Shown here: positions 1 to 7,068 of the stretch, in pieces
Position numbering within the stretch: the stretch's first letter is position 1
Layout: each line of letters opens with the position of its first letter
Origin: Verrucomicrobia bacterium SCGC AAA164-M04
GTDB lineage: Bacteria > Verrucomicrobiota > Verrucomicrobiae > Verrucomicrobiales > Akkermansiaceae
NCBI GenBank assembly: GCA_000383735.1
Contig: KB912069.1
Location: 100,051-164,050, forward strand
DNA length: 64,000 nt
Direction: 5' to 3'
The notes under the pieces: model-generated
Seen by the model: only the letters and a program-made list of their open reading frames with translations
Told to the model about the DNA's origin: nothing
Databases searched by the model: none
Position numbers and translations under genes: made by a program

Positions 1-696
1 GTGGTCAAAATGGAATCGAATGCTTCCGGCAAAAAGGTTTCAGAGCTTAAACCACATGCCGTTCAATTCAGTAACTTGGAGGAAAGAAAAGGAATCAGAT
101 ACCTTAAGAATTCAGATACTCCTTACACAGGGGAATATTTTATTGTACATAGAAATGGGCAAAAGAAAGCGACAGGAAGCTTCAAAGGCGGTAAGAAGGA
201 CGGGCTAGTAACTTCGTGGCATGAAAACGGACAGAAGCGTTTTGAGGTATACTTCAAAGATGGAAGATTTCATGGCTTAAACTTGCTGTGGCATGAAAAC
301 GGACAGAAAGAGCAAGAAATATACTATAAAGAAGGCAAGAAGGATGGGCCATCGACCATGTGGTATGATGATGGACAGGTCCAAGAAAAAGCAACCTACA
401 AGGAGGATGAATTGAATGGGTTAGGTATAAATTGGCATCAAACCGGGAAGAAGGCGAACGAAGGAATTTTCAAAGACGGCAAAGCAGACGGGCTGATGAC
501 TTCATGGTATAAAAACGGACAGAAAGAAGTGGAAGGTACTTTCAAAGATGGAAAGCCAGAGGGATTAATGACTTGGCTGCATGACAATGGTCAGAAAAAG
601 GGTGAGGCGAATTTTAAAGCCGGTGAGGCTATCTCTGAAAAGTATTGGAACAGCAAAGGCGAAGAGGTTGATTCACTGGAAGAGGCAGAACAATAA
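1..696 (+). CDS. MORN/YwqK-like repeat protein, possibly cut at the window's 5' edge
   Basis: The protein consists of about seven 23-residue repeats of the type 'DGL-x5-WHENGQK', the pattern of MORN_2/YwqK-family repeats. It opens with a GTG at base 1, so the real start may lie upstream. Unlike its paralogue at 884 it shows no lipoprotein signal here, yet it shares that protein's pre-repeat motif (YLK-x-S-x-TPYTG) and its ending (WNSKGEEVDS followed by an acidic helix). The two are clearly duplicates. YwqK proteins are often labelled 'antitoxin', but no toxin partner is visible, so I do not assign that role. A surface or periplasmic binding scaffold is plausible. The reading frame and repeats are certain; the function is unknown. 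Confidence 0.8.
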   Translation: MVKMESNASGKKVSELKPHAVQFSNLEERKGIRYLKNSDTPYTGEYFIVHRNGQKKATGSFKGGKKDGLVTSWHENGQKRFEVYFKDGRFHGLNLLWHENGQKEQEIYYKEGKKDGPSTMWYDDGQVQEKATYKEDELNGLGINWHQTGKKANEGIFKDGKADGLMTSWYKNGQKEVEGTFKDGKPEGLMTWLHDNGQKKGEANFKAGEAISEKYWNSKGEEVDSLEEAEQ

Positions 697-706
697 GCCT
701 TACTCC

Positions 707-935
707 CTCCCCAGTGTTTCTAGTGACACAAAGCCGGACTCTAGCACGCATGAAGGGTTAAGCCGTATTCTCTTCGTTATAAAGTCCTTCTCGGATTGTA
801 ATATCTCGCGGCAGTTCACTTCGGCATCATTGCACACATCTATGAAATACTCTAAACCCTCTAACAACTCCGTTACCGCAACAATGAAGCACCTACTCTT
901 GATGGCTTTCGCTATTCTAACGATTGGCTGTGGAG
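707..935. repeat. Promoter/leader repeat module, copy A
   Basis: This segment, which includes 'GACACAAAGCCGG', 'AATATCTCGCGGCAGTTC' and the first codons of the following lipoprotein, is almost the same as 3330-3550. A shorter copy is at 2490-2580. The repeat covers the upstream region, the untranslated leader and the whole signal peptide including the lipobox, and then stops. The two full copies therefore drive different mature proteins, one with MORN and one with Sel1 repeats. Confidence 0.8.
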
Positions 936-1372
936 AGAAGAAATCAGATGGCGTTAATGTAGACGAATTGGAAGACAGAGAGGGCGTCTTTTATCTCAAA
1001 TTATCTAATACTCCTTACACAGGTAAAAGTTTTGAGTTTCACGAAAATGGGAACAAAAAGTCAGAACTAACCCTCAAGGAAGGTAAAATAGATGGACTAC
1101 TTCTTCAGTGGCATGCAAACGGGCAAAAAAAGACGGAAGTAAACTTCAAAGACGGCAAGGAGGATGGACTTCGTGTATCTTGGTACAAAGACGGGCAGAA
1201 AGAGCAGGAATCCAACTGGAAAGATGGGCAGATGGACGGAACATTGACTCTTTGGCATAAGAACGGAAAAAAGATGGCTCAAGGGACTGCGAAAGGTGGC
1301 AAATCTATCTCTCGCCAGTTTTGGAACAGCAAAGGTGAAGAGGTTGATTCGATGGAAAAGGCAAAACAATAA
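884..1372 (+). CDS. MORN/YwqK-like repeat lipoprotein
   Basis: The start at ATG 884 gives a classic lipoprotein leader, MKHLLLMAFAILTIGCGE, with cysteine 16 as the lipidation site. The frame is open further upstream, but that part gives no sensible N-terminus. After the conserved YLK-x-S-x-TPYTG motif come about four MORN_2-type repeats (DGL-x5-WHxNGQK) and the ending WNSKGEEVDS. The product is about 162 residues and should be anchored in the outer membrane or periplasm. It is a paralogue of the protein at 1-696, while its leader and upstream region are shared with the Sel1 lipoprotein at 3495. A weak stem-loop follows the stop codon. The molecular role is unknown. Confidence 0.85.
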   Translation: MKHLLLMAFAILTIGCGEKKSDGVNVDELEDREGVFYLKLSNTPYTGKSFEFHENGNKKSELTLKEGKIDGLLLQWHANGQKKTEVNFKDGKEDGLRVSWYKDGQKEQESNWKDGQMDGTLTLWHKNGKKMAQGTAKGGKSISRQFWNSKGEEVDSMEKAKQ

Positions 1373-1396
1373 GCCTTGCGCGTGTTAGGCTTTTTA
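1371..1396 (+). terminator. Likely Rho-independent terminator after the MORN lipoprotein
   Basis: AAGCCT and AGGCTT pair around a 10-base loop directly at the stop codon, followed by a T run. The stem is short, so termination strength is uncertain. Confidence 0.5.
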
Positions 1397-1421
1397 GCGT
1401 CACTTCCTGAACGCTCCCACC

Positions 1422-1520
1422 ATGCGCACGCTACTGCTATTTCTAAGCCTCTTTATCCTCACGGGATGCAAAGACACCCCGTCGGCAAGCAAGCCGCCAG
1501 AGGCCCCTGCAAAACCCTAA
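1422..1520 (+). CDS. Tiny lipoprotein (32 residues), possibly a truncated gene
   Basis: ATG 1422 opens a 32-codon frame with a full lipoprotein signal: a leader of about 15 residues, then LTGC and KDTP. The mature part is only some 16 residues, rich in Pro, Ala, Ser and Lys, and ends in a TAA. The first 20 codons are nearly base-for-base the start of the HNH lipoprotein at 11121. It could be a true entericidin-sized lipoprotein, or the stump of a longer gene whose 3' part was lost by recombination. Nothing in the sequence decides between the two. A terminator-like stem follows at 1540. Confidence 0.5.
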   Translation: MRTLLLFLSLFILTGCKDTPSASKPPEAPAKP

Positions 1521-1537
1521 TTGACCTTTGACACAAA

Positions 1538-1569
1538 AAACCCGCAAAGCACTTAGCCAGCGGGTCTTT
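1538..1569. terminator. Stem-loop between convergent genes
   Basis: ACCCGC and GCGGGT pair around a 14-base loop, with an A run on the left and CTTTG on the right. It lies between the 32-residue lipoprotein and the convergent gene ending at 1597, so it may act in both directions. Confidence 0.5.
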
Positions 1570-1596
1570 GAAATTGGTTTATTAGCTAGTTAGTGT

Positions 1597-2334
1597 TTAC
1601 CACTGTTTAATAATCTTAGTGACCTGGCTTCCAGCCGGAGTCGCTATCTCTTTTATTGTTTTGAAATGAACAGCCATAGCTTCTTTTTGGCTGTATGCTT
1701 CTAAACCTTTTTTGAGATCAGAATATGAGTTGAATGAGTGAAGGATATAATGAGTTGATTTTCCTTTGCCAAATTGAAACATCCCCATACCTAAGATATG
1801 GTTGGTTCTAAGATCTTTTGTCGCTGATACCACGTTCTTAAAAGATTCAATAAATTGGGGAGCATCAGCGGCTTTTATTTCAATTTCCCAATGCCCAAAG
1901 TAACTGCCTGCTTTTTTGGCATCAGAACCCTTTTTGGGTATGTTTGTGGTGAAAGTCCTAACTCCAGTATATTTGGATTTAACTTCTGCCAACTGATAAA
2001 GATTTGCCATGAATTGCTCTCTGCCATCTTTAAATTCATCAGACATCAATGCGCTAATTGCTTCGACATCAGCAGATGATACCGTGAGATTATGGGTCAC
2101 ATCATCGTCTGAGAATATTGTTTCACTCAAAGTTACCTTAAATTGTTTATCTGGATCTGCAAAGGTTTCATCAAGTAAGGCTAAAAGTGGTCCAACATTT
2201 TTAGGCGATAACTTAAGGTCAAAACCGTTCCAATGAAATGGTTCTGCTTTCACCGTCTGACTTAAGCAACCCAGTGCGATAGCAAATACCAGTTTGCTCG
2301 TGATTTTTTTGAATAGATTTTTCATATTGTTCAT
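1597..2334 (-). CDS. Secreted protein of unknown function
   Basis: The 245-residue product begins with a Sec signal peptide: a lysine-rich start, the hydrophobic stretch LVFAIALGCL, and a likely cut after TVKA. A second in-frame Met three codons later (at 2325) is an equally good start. The mature part is a soluble alpha/beta-looking domain with no motif I recognise. Its C-terminal half (HWEIEIKAAD, HYILHSFNS) resembles the alternating pattern of dimeric ferredoxin-like (ABM/EthD-type) folds, but that is only an impression. It stands alone on the minus strand within the accessory block. Confidence 0.7.
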   Translation of the reverse strand: MNNMKNLFKKITSKLVFAIALGCLSQTVKAEPFHWNGFDLKLSPKNVGPLLALLDETFADPDKQFKVTLSETIFSDDDVTHNLTVSSADVEAISALMSDEFKDGREQFMANLYQLAEVKSKYTGVRTFTTNIPKKGSDAKKAGSYFGHWEIEIKAADAPQFIESFKNVVSATKDLRTNHILGMGMFQFGKGKSTHYILHSFNSYSDLKKGLEAYSQKEAMAVHFKTIKEIATPAGSQVTKIIKQW

Positions 2335-2958
2335 TACGTTTTAATTTTTAGGGAATACCAAAAAGAAGGCTCCATGTGTTAATTGCGCGATAACGCCAAA
2401 TTTTGTGTCATCAAAACGACTGATCACGAGAGATCTCTTTAGGTTTTTAGGTTTTTAGGTTTCCCCCAAATCATAACCTTGCCCTTACCCCAGTGTTTCT
2501 AGTGACACAAAGCCGGCCTCTAGCACGCATGAAGGGTTAAGCTGTGTTCACTTCGTTATAAAGTCCCTCCCGGCTTTATGAAGACCACCCACCCCACTGG
2601 GGGAAGGACTTGCGGATGGACTATATAATACGGCGGGAGATTTTTGTGACTGAATTGTGCCTCCCTCTACTATGGGTGTGACTTAGATTGGAGTATTATC
2701 CTTTGGACCAAATGCGACTTCAACAATCCCCCCCTAAAGCAAATTCCTAGCAGTTAGAAAGTCTTATTGAGTGGCGGTTTTACTAACGTCGGCTTCGGCT
2801 TCCGAATGTTCCTCCACTTGTATGTTTTGATCTTCATCGGGTCCTAACTGGGGACTTTTCTTCACAGATTTGTTGGGTCTTGCTAGGAGTAAAAGAGTGG
2901 CCGCTGACGGCAAAGATGAAGGAAGTTTTATTTTGGAAACCCATTTGATAATTCTACA
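2335..2958. other. Gene-free stretch with an orphan leader repeat
   Basis: No convincing reading frame is present. The stretch holds a short TTTTTAGG repeat near 2440-2462 and, at 2490-2580, a partial copy of the promoter/leader module found upstream of 884 and 3495. The remainder is AT-rich without clear structure. It may hold the promoter for the gene ending at 1597. Confidence 0.5.
2490..2580. repeat. Promoter/leader repeat module, truncated copy B
   Basis: It matches the first ~85 bases of copy A (CAGTGTTTCTAGTGACACAA onward, through GTTATAAAGTCC) and then loses similarity before the leader peptide. No gene follows it in the same direction, so it is an orphan remnant. Confidence 0.75.
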
Positions 2959-3225
2959 TTAAAAAAATTCGACAAGTAGGTAGGCTAAAAACGGAATCAA
3001 GGCAGTGGCCATAAAGATCAATAACATTCTGCGTCGAGTTGTTATCAGCCTACATCTTCGGCACTTTGGTTTCTCCTTACCTCTTAACCACTGCTCAAGC
3101 CTCTCAAGACTAACCTCACGCCCAGAAATCGATTGTCCGCACATAACACAACAATCTTTGCCACTCTTTCTTAATAATAACTCTATTTCATCAGGGTCAT
3201 GGACCTTCGGAAGATCAACTCTCAT
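2959..3225 (-). CDS. Small zinc-finger membrane protein, unknown function
   Basis: The 88-residue product has two CxxC pairs (CVMC near residue 27 and CRRC near residue 55), which together could bind one zinc ion. An arginine-rich linker and a single C-terminal membrane helix (LLIFMATALIPFLAYLLVEF) follow. A tail-anchored zinc-ribbon protein is therefore likely. Neighbours give no clue to its role. The cysteine spacing and the hydrophobic tail support a real gene, although the frame is short. Confidence 0.55.
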   Translation of the reverse strand: MRVDLPKVHDPDEIELLLRKSGKDCCVMCGQSISGREVSLERLEQWLRGKEKPKCRRCRLITTRRRMLLIFMATALIPFLAYLLVEFF

Positions 3226-3270
3226 ATCGGATTTTTTAAAAACAAATCCTGATTCTTAGATCAACTATTA

Positions 3271-3305
3271 ATTACAATTCATTACAATTCATTACAATTC
3301 ATTAC
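3271..3305. repeat. 10-bp tandem repeat, ATTACAATTC x3
   Basis: Three perfect head-to-tail copies of ATTACAATTC are followed by a partial ATTAC. They lie just upstream of leader module copy C. The array is AT-rich and prone to slippage. Confidence 0.9.
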
Positions 3306-3329
3306 TACTATGAATATTTTTCATTTATT

Positions 3330-3550
3330 TAATCTGACACAAAGCCGGCCTCTAGCACGCATGAAGGGGTAAGCCGTGCTGTCTGCGTTATAAACACCTA
3401 CTCAGATTGTAATATCTCGCGGCAGTTCACTTCGGCATCATCACACACAAATATAAGATACTCTAAGCTCTCTAACAACTCCGTTACCGCAAAAATGAAG
3501 CACCTACTCTTGATGGCTTTCGCTATTCTAACGATTGGCTGTGGAGAAGA
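3330..3550. repeat. Promoter/leader repeat module, copy C
   Basis: This is a near-copy of 707-935, running from GACACAAAGCCGG to the codons for the lipobox. Similarity ends abruptly a few codons after the lipidated cysteine, where the MORN and Sel1 proteins diverge. Confidence 0.8.
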
Positions 3551-3887
3551 GAAACCCATTGAGGTTAAAAAACCCATTGAGACTGAAATCCCATTTCAAA
3601 AGCGGGCTGAGGCCGGTGATGCAGAAGCTCAACAAGAATTGGGTAGGATGTATGCCAGTGGCAATGGAGTCCCGCAGGATTACAGCGAAGCCGTGAAGTG
3701 GTTCCGTATGGCCGCTGAGCAAGGAGACGCTCGCGGCCAACACAGATTGGGGGTGATGTATGAACTTGGCTACGGAGTTCCGCAAGATTACGCCGAAGCT
3801 ACGAAATGGATTCGCAAGTCCGCTGAGCAGAATTACTATGGCTCATCGATATGGCTTGAGAAAAACGCCAAGGAGAACGGAGAGTAA
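3495..3887 (+). CDS. Sel1-repeat lipoprotein
   Basis: The 130-residue product starts with MKHLLLMAFAILTIGCGE, the same lipoprotein leader as the MORN protein at 884. Two Sel1-like (TPR-related) repeats follow, marked by A-x-Q-x-xLG-x-MY, GxGVPQDY and AVKWFRxAAEQGD. Sel1 proteins are protein-binding scaffolds; this one should sit in the periplasm on a lipid anchor. It is the first of three tandem Sel1 genes. Its stop codon is followed by a 30-base copy of the start of the DUF2188-like gene at 5355, evidence of unequal duplication. The partner is unknown. Confidence 0.85.
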   Translation: MKHLLLMAFAILTIGCGEEKPIEVKKPIETEIPFQKRAEAGDAEAQQELGRMYASGNGVPQDYSEAVKWFRMAAEQGDARGQHRLGVMYELGYGVPQDYAEATKWIRKSAEQNYYGSSIWLEKNAKENGE

Positions 3888-3914
3888 GGCCAGCTAGGAT
3901 GTCACAACCACCCG
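3885..3914 (+). pseudogene. Remnant of the DUF2188-like gene start, copy 1
   Basis: TAAGGCCAGCTAGGATGTCA and the next ten bases match the junction upstream of the DUF2188-like gene at 5355 and its first codons. The similarity then stops. This is a duplication scar and not a working gene. Confidence 0.7.
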
Positions 3915-3960
3915 GTGGTTTACCTTTGGCCACTGACCAGAAGTCTGGTAGTTGTCGGGT

Positions 3961-4458
3961 GTGAAAAGTGTCTTCAAAGCTTTATTGGAATTTTTGTTAG
4001 ACCCTTTTGGCAAAAAAAGGATTAAGGAAATAAAAATAACTATAGAGCAAGCTAAGGCTGGCGATGCCGAGGGCCAATTCTATTTGGGTATGTGGCATTT
4101 ATGGGGCTACAATCCTGGCGATATAGAACCAATTCCAGAGGATAAAATTGAAGCGATGAATTTGTTTCGCAAGGCCGCTGAGCAAGGACATATAGACGCT
4201 CATACATTCTTGGGAGATATGTATTTCTTTGGTGACGGAGTCCCGCAGGATTACGCCGAGGCCGTAAAGTGGTATCGTAAGGTCGCTGAGCAAGGAGACG
4301 ATGTGGCCCAATTCAAGTTGGGTGAGATGTATAAGGAAGAGAAAGGAGTCCCGAAAGATATGACCGAAGCAACGAAATGGATTCGCAAGGCTGCTCAACA
4401 AGGACACGAATACGCAAAGGAATGGCTTGAGAATAACGCCAAGGACAAGAGCGAGTAA
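3961..4458 (+). CDS. Sel1-repeat protein without a signal peptide
   Basis: GTG 3961 is taken as the start because the bases before it (CTGGTAGTTGTCGGG) align with those before ATG 4621 of the next gene. A TTG at 3952 is in frame but aligns with untranslated sequence there. The 165-residue product has three Sel1-like repeats (GDGVPQDYAEAVKWYRKVAE and relatives). Its N-terminus (KSVFKALLEFLL) is hydrophobic and homologous to the next gene's leader, but lacks a lipobox, so it may be cytoplasmic or membrane-tethered. A copy of the DUF2188 start follows the stop. Confidence 0.75.
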   Translation: MKSVFKALLEFLLDPFGKKRIKEIKITIEQAKAGDAEGQFYLGMWHLWGYNPGDIEPIPEDKIEAMNLFRKAAEQGHIDAHTFLGDMYFFGDGVPQDYAEAVKWYRKVAEQGDDVAQFKLGEMYKEEKGVPKDMTEATKWIRKAAQQGHEYAKEWLENNAKDKSE

Positions 4459-4516
4459 GGCCAGCTAGGATGTCACAACCACCCGTTCCAACCTACCGAG
4501 TGGTAGAATATTTAAT
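4456..4516 (+). pseudogene. Remnant of the DUF2188-like gene start, copy 2
   Basis: From the stop codon of the Sel1 gene onward the sequence copies the junction and first codons of the gene at 5355 (ATGTCACAACCACCCGTTCC and on to CCGAG). It then diverges and meets a stop after about 15 codons. It is the same kind of scar as at 3885, with slightly more of the gene retained. Confidence 0.75.
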
Positions 4517-4620
4517 GGCTTAATAATTATAATATTACAAAAGACCCGGGCGTTACACTGTTATAAAATTCTCACATATTTCTAAGAGCTTTATGCCAGA
4601 AGTTCTGGTAGTTGTGGGGA

Positions 4621-5343
4621 ATGAAGAGTGCGCTCTCAGGTTTATTGCTCTGCTTTGTTTTGGCATCTTGTGGGGAAGAGAAATCAGTTAAAGCTGAAGA
4701 AGCAGTTGAGACTGAAAAAACAATTCAAGAGCTGGCTGAGCAAGGTGATGCAAATGCCCAATACAACTTGGGTGGGATGTATTTTGGGGGGGAAGGAGTC
4801 CCGAAGGATTACACTGAAGCTGTGAAGTGGTTTCGCAAGGCAGCTGAACAGGGAAATGCAGAATCTCAATATGCGTTGTTTCTGATTTATTTCCACGGCG
4901 ATGGAGTCCCCAAAGATTCAACTGAAGGCACGAAGTGGTTGCGCATGGCCGCTCACCAGGGATTAACTGACGCCCAATATTGCCTTGGTTTGGCTTATTT
5001 CAATGGCGATGGAGTCCCCAAAGATTACGCCGAAGCCGCCGGGTGGTATCATCAAGCCGCTGAGAAAGGACACGGATTTGCCCAAAATAATTTGGCTACA
5101 ATGTACCGTCTCGGCGATGGAGTCCCCGAGGATTACACTAAAGCCTACATGTTTTACAATCTTGCTGCTGTGAACACTAAAGCCGAAATGATTAACAATC
5201 TTGCTGACGCGATAACAGACAAGGAATTATCAAAAACCAATATAAAGGATATGAAGAAAAGAATGACTAAAGAGCAAATTGCCGAAGGTCAAAAGCTGAC
5301 CCGAGAGTGGTTGGAGCGGAAAGCCAAGGAGAACGGAGAGTAA
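4621..5343 (+). CDS. Sel1-repeat lipoprotein
   Basis: ATG 4621 gives the leader MKSALSGLLLCFVLASCGEE with a lipobox LASC. A start nine bases earlier would spoil it. Four Sel1-like repeats of about 36 residues follow, with the signatures GVPKDYTEAVKWFRKAAEQG, GDGVPKDYAEAAGWYHQAA and GDGVPEDYTKAYMFYNLAA. The C-terminal helix (TKEQIAEGQKLTREWLE) is the capping form common in Sel1 proteins. At 240 residues it is the largest of the three paralogues. The intact DUF2188-like gene follows 11 bases after the stop, so the two are probably transcribed together. Confidence 0.85.
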   Translation: MKSALSGLLLCFVLASCGEEKSVKAEEAVETEKTIQELAEQGDANAQYNLGGMYFGGEGVPKDYTEAVKWFRKAAEQGNAESQYALFLIYFHGDGVPKDSTEGTKWLRMAAHQGLTDAQYCLGLAYFNGDGVPKDYAEAAGWYHQAAEKGHGFAQNNLATMYRLGDGVPEDYTKAYMFYNLAAVNTKAEMINNLADAITDKELSKTNIKDMKKRMTKEQIAEGQKLTREWLERKAKENGE

Positions 5344-5354
5344 GGCCAGCTAGG

Positions 5355-5612
5355 ATGCCACAAGCACCCGTTCCAACCTACCGAGTCGAATACGAGCCAT
5401 CCCGTGACTCATGGCTGCTGACTGGCCCGGTCGGTGCAAAAGGATTTCTTAGATATGTGACCGCCCGGGATGCCGCCGAATACGCCCGTTGGGATGCCCG
5501 TGATAGGGGTGGAAAAATTGATGTTTTTGACCAACAAGAGAGGCTCTTTAGGAGCATCGTTATTGAGCCTGCTGAGCTAGCCGATTCGGGCTTTGTTTTG
5601 CCGTCTGTTTAG
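5355..5612 (+). CDS. DUF2188-like small protein
   Basis: ATG 5355 opens an 85-residue frame. The pattern 'W-x-L-...-A-x-x-YARWDARDRGGKIDVFDQQERL' resembles DUF2188: a short beta hairpin, a helix with alternating Ala, then a strand ending in D-x-x-x-x-L. The function of DUF2188 is not known to me. The start of this gene is found as a remnant after each of the two upstream Sel1 genes, so the full unit is Sel1 gene + DUF2188 gene, and only the last copy is complete. The family match is by eye. Confidence 0.6.
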   Translation: MPQAPVPTYRVEYEPSRDSWLLTGPVGAKGFLRYVTARDAAEYARWDARDRGGKIDVFDQQERLFRSIVIEPAELADSGFVLPSV

Positions 5613-5710
5613 GTTTATCGAATAATTTTTCCTGCGACACTTCCCGCAATAGATACCGCTAAAACCTGCATTTTGGGACATTTTGACGGTATGTGATATG
5701 CTCCACCCGT

Positions 5711-5788
5711 AAAAGGCGAAAGCCCCTAACTCGTTATGAGTGAGGGGCTTTCATTGGTTACGGGAGTAGGATTTGAACCTACGACCTT
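5711..5788. repeat. attL: 78-bp direct repeat, left end of the integrated element
   Basis: The 78 bases are identical to 13797-13874. They contain a terminator hairpin and, at 5755-5788, the last 34 bases of an initiator tRNA gene (minus sense, CCA end first). Outside the repeat the sequences differ. This is the expected footprint of site-specific integration into a tRNA 3' end. The intact tRNA is at the right end. Confidence 0.95.
5717..5750 (-). terminator. Terminator hairpin inside attL
   Basis: AAGCCCCT and AGGGGCTT form an 8-bp stem around a loop that can extend the pairing (AACTC with GAGT). It is the displaced copy of the terminator that ends the initiator tRNA at the other boundary. 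Confidence 0.75.
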
Positions 5789-5826
5789 TCGGTATTTTTT
5801 ATTGTATTTTAGGGGTTTTAGGACAA

Positions 5827-5885
5827 AGTGTGAACACTTTCAGGCCGATTCAGGTTGTTTCTGTTCACACTACTGTTCACACTAC
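5827..5885. promoter_or_regulatory. Putative integrase arm-type sites, left end
   Basis: TGTTCACACTAC occurs twice head to tail at 5862-5873 and 5874-5885, and AGTGTGAACACT, its inverted relative, lies at 5827-5838. The same word recurs just inside the right end at 13761-13786. Repeats of this kind next to an att core are typical integrase arm sites. They also lie immediately upstream of the integrase start, so they could serve in its autoregulation. Confidence 0.6.
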
Positions 5886-5889
5886 CTTC

Positions 5890-7068
5890 ATGGCAACTGT
5901 CTTTAAGAATAAAGAATCTCCCTACTGGAAAGCTCGTTGGTTTAACGCTGAAGGCAAAAGAGTGTCTCAGTCGACGCAAACTACATCCAAGCGGGAGGCC
6001 AAAAAAATAGCCGAGCGATTTGAAGCAAACGATACAGCAGACCAAAAAGATTCTCTGACACTCTCCGCCGCCTTCGGAAAGATCCTACAGAGAGTTATCC
6101 GAGAAGCCGAAGCAGGTAAACTTGGACTCGCTGAAGCTGACTCTTACATCCGAGAGATCCATAAGATTGCCAACCCAGATTTTGAGGAGATTTCATTAGA
6201 GTCATTTTGGGAGAAATGGATCGAGGAACAAGAACCACATGTTGTAGCCTCGACCCTAAACGGTTACCGGCAAGACCGCGCATTGCTCTCTGAATGTTTT
6301 ACGTCTTCCACGCTAAAGGGGAACCTATCTAACTTAACCACGGAGCAGATCCAGAAGGCTGTTCAAAAGGCTCATAAGTCTGGCAGAAAAGGAGCCACGG
6401 TTAATAAAGCTCTGGCAAGTCTTCGGAGAGTAATGGAGACAGCATTGACACGTGGGCTTGTTACTCAAAATCACGCAAAGAGTGTTAGATCTCTCAAGCA
6501 GACAGATAGTTCACAACGCGCCCCTTTCTTACCTGAAGAGATTGAGAAAATCATAAATCTTGATGACATCGATGATGAATGGCGTGGGGCTATTATCCTA
6601 GCGGCGCACACCGGTCTACGATGCGGAGATATAGTAAAACTATCCAGTGAAGATATCGATCAAGGGTATATTACGGTCGTACCTGAGAAGACTGCCCGCA
6701 CGCAGAAAGTCGTTCGGCTTCCACTCACCCAAGACTTCCTTGCTTGGCTTGGTAACCGTAAAGGCGGTCTCTTCCCTTCTCTTCTAAAGCAAAAAAAAGC
6801 AACGAGATCCATGCAGTTCATAAGCATCATGGAAAAAGCAGGAGTTCCCCGTTGCGTAAGAGGAGCCGGAGGTGCCGAACACCCTCGAAGCTTCCATTGC
6901 TTGCGCCATAGCTTTACATCATGGCTGGCCGATGCTGGAGTTCCTGAAGAGGTTCGCCAAAGCTTGACTGGACACTCCTCAAGCCGGATCCACCAGAACT
7001 ACACCCACTTCGATAGTGCGCCTGTAGAAGCCATTAAGAAGCTTCCTTCTTTCAACACTGACAACTAA
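5890..7068 (+). CDS. Tyrosine-type site-specific integrase
   Basis: The start ATG 5890 gives a 392-residue protein beginning MATVFKNKESPYWKARW; an earlier in-frame opening would run into attL. The N-terminal beta-rich segment and the alpha-helical core-binding region (about residues 90-200) precede a catalytic domain with the expected residues: Arg244 in HTGLRCGD, His336 and Arg339 in HCLRHSF, His362 in GHSS, and the nucleophile Tyr371 in NYTHF. It would join attP to the 3' end of the initiator tRNA gene and, with help, excise the element. It sits beside attL and is transcribed into the element, the usual arrangement for tRNA-borne islands. Confidence 0.95.
   Translation: MATVFKNKESPYWKARWFNAEGKRVSQSTQTTSKREAKKIAERFEANDTADQKDSLTLSAAFGKILQRVIREAEAGKLGLAEADSYIREIHKIANPDFEEISLESFWEKWIEEQEPHVVASTLNGYRQDRALLSECFTSSTLKGNLSNLTTEQIQKAVQKAHKSGRKGATVNKALASLRRVMETALTRGLVTQNHAKSVRSLKQTDSSQRAPFLPEEIEKIINLDDIDDEWRGAIILAAHTGLRCGDIVKLSSEDIDQGYITVVPEKTARTQKVVRLPLTQDFLAWLGNRKGGLFPSLLKQKKATRSMQFISIMEKAGVPRCVRGAGGAEHPRSFHCLRHSFTSWLADAGVPEEVRQSLTGHSSSRIHQNYTHFDSAPVEAIKKLPSFNTDN

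Noticed and set aside
1..1372. Toxin-antitoxin system (YwqK 'antitoxin' label)
   Set aside because: Only MORN-type repeat proteins are visible. No toxin gene lies next to them, so the database label is not evidence of such a system.
707..3550. Possible chromosomal integron with attC sites between small genes
   Set aside because: GTTAAGC in the repeats fits one attC core half, but no matching RYYYAAC half lies at the right distance. The repeats are upstream of genes and not after them, and include codons. No integron integrase is in the window.
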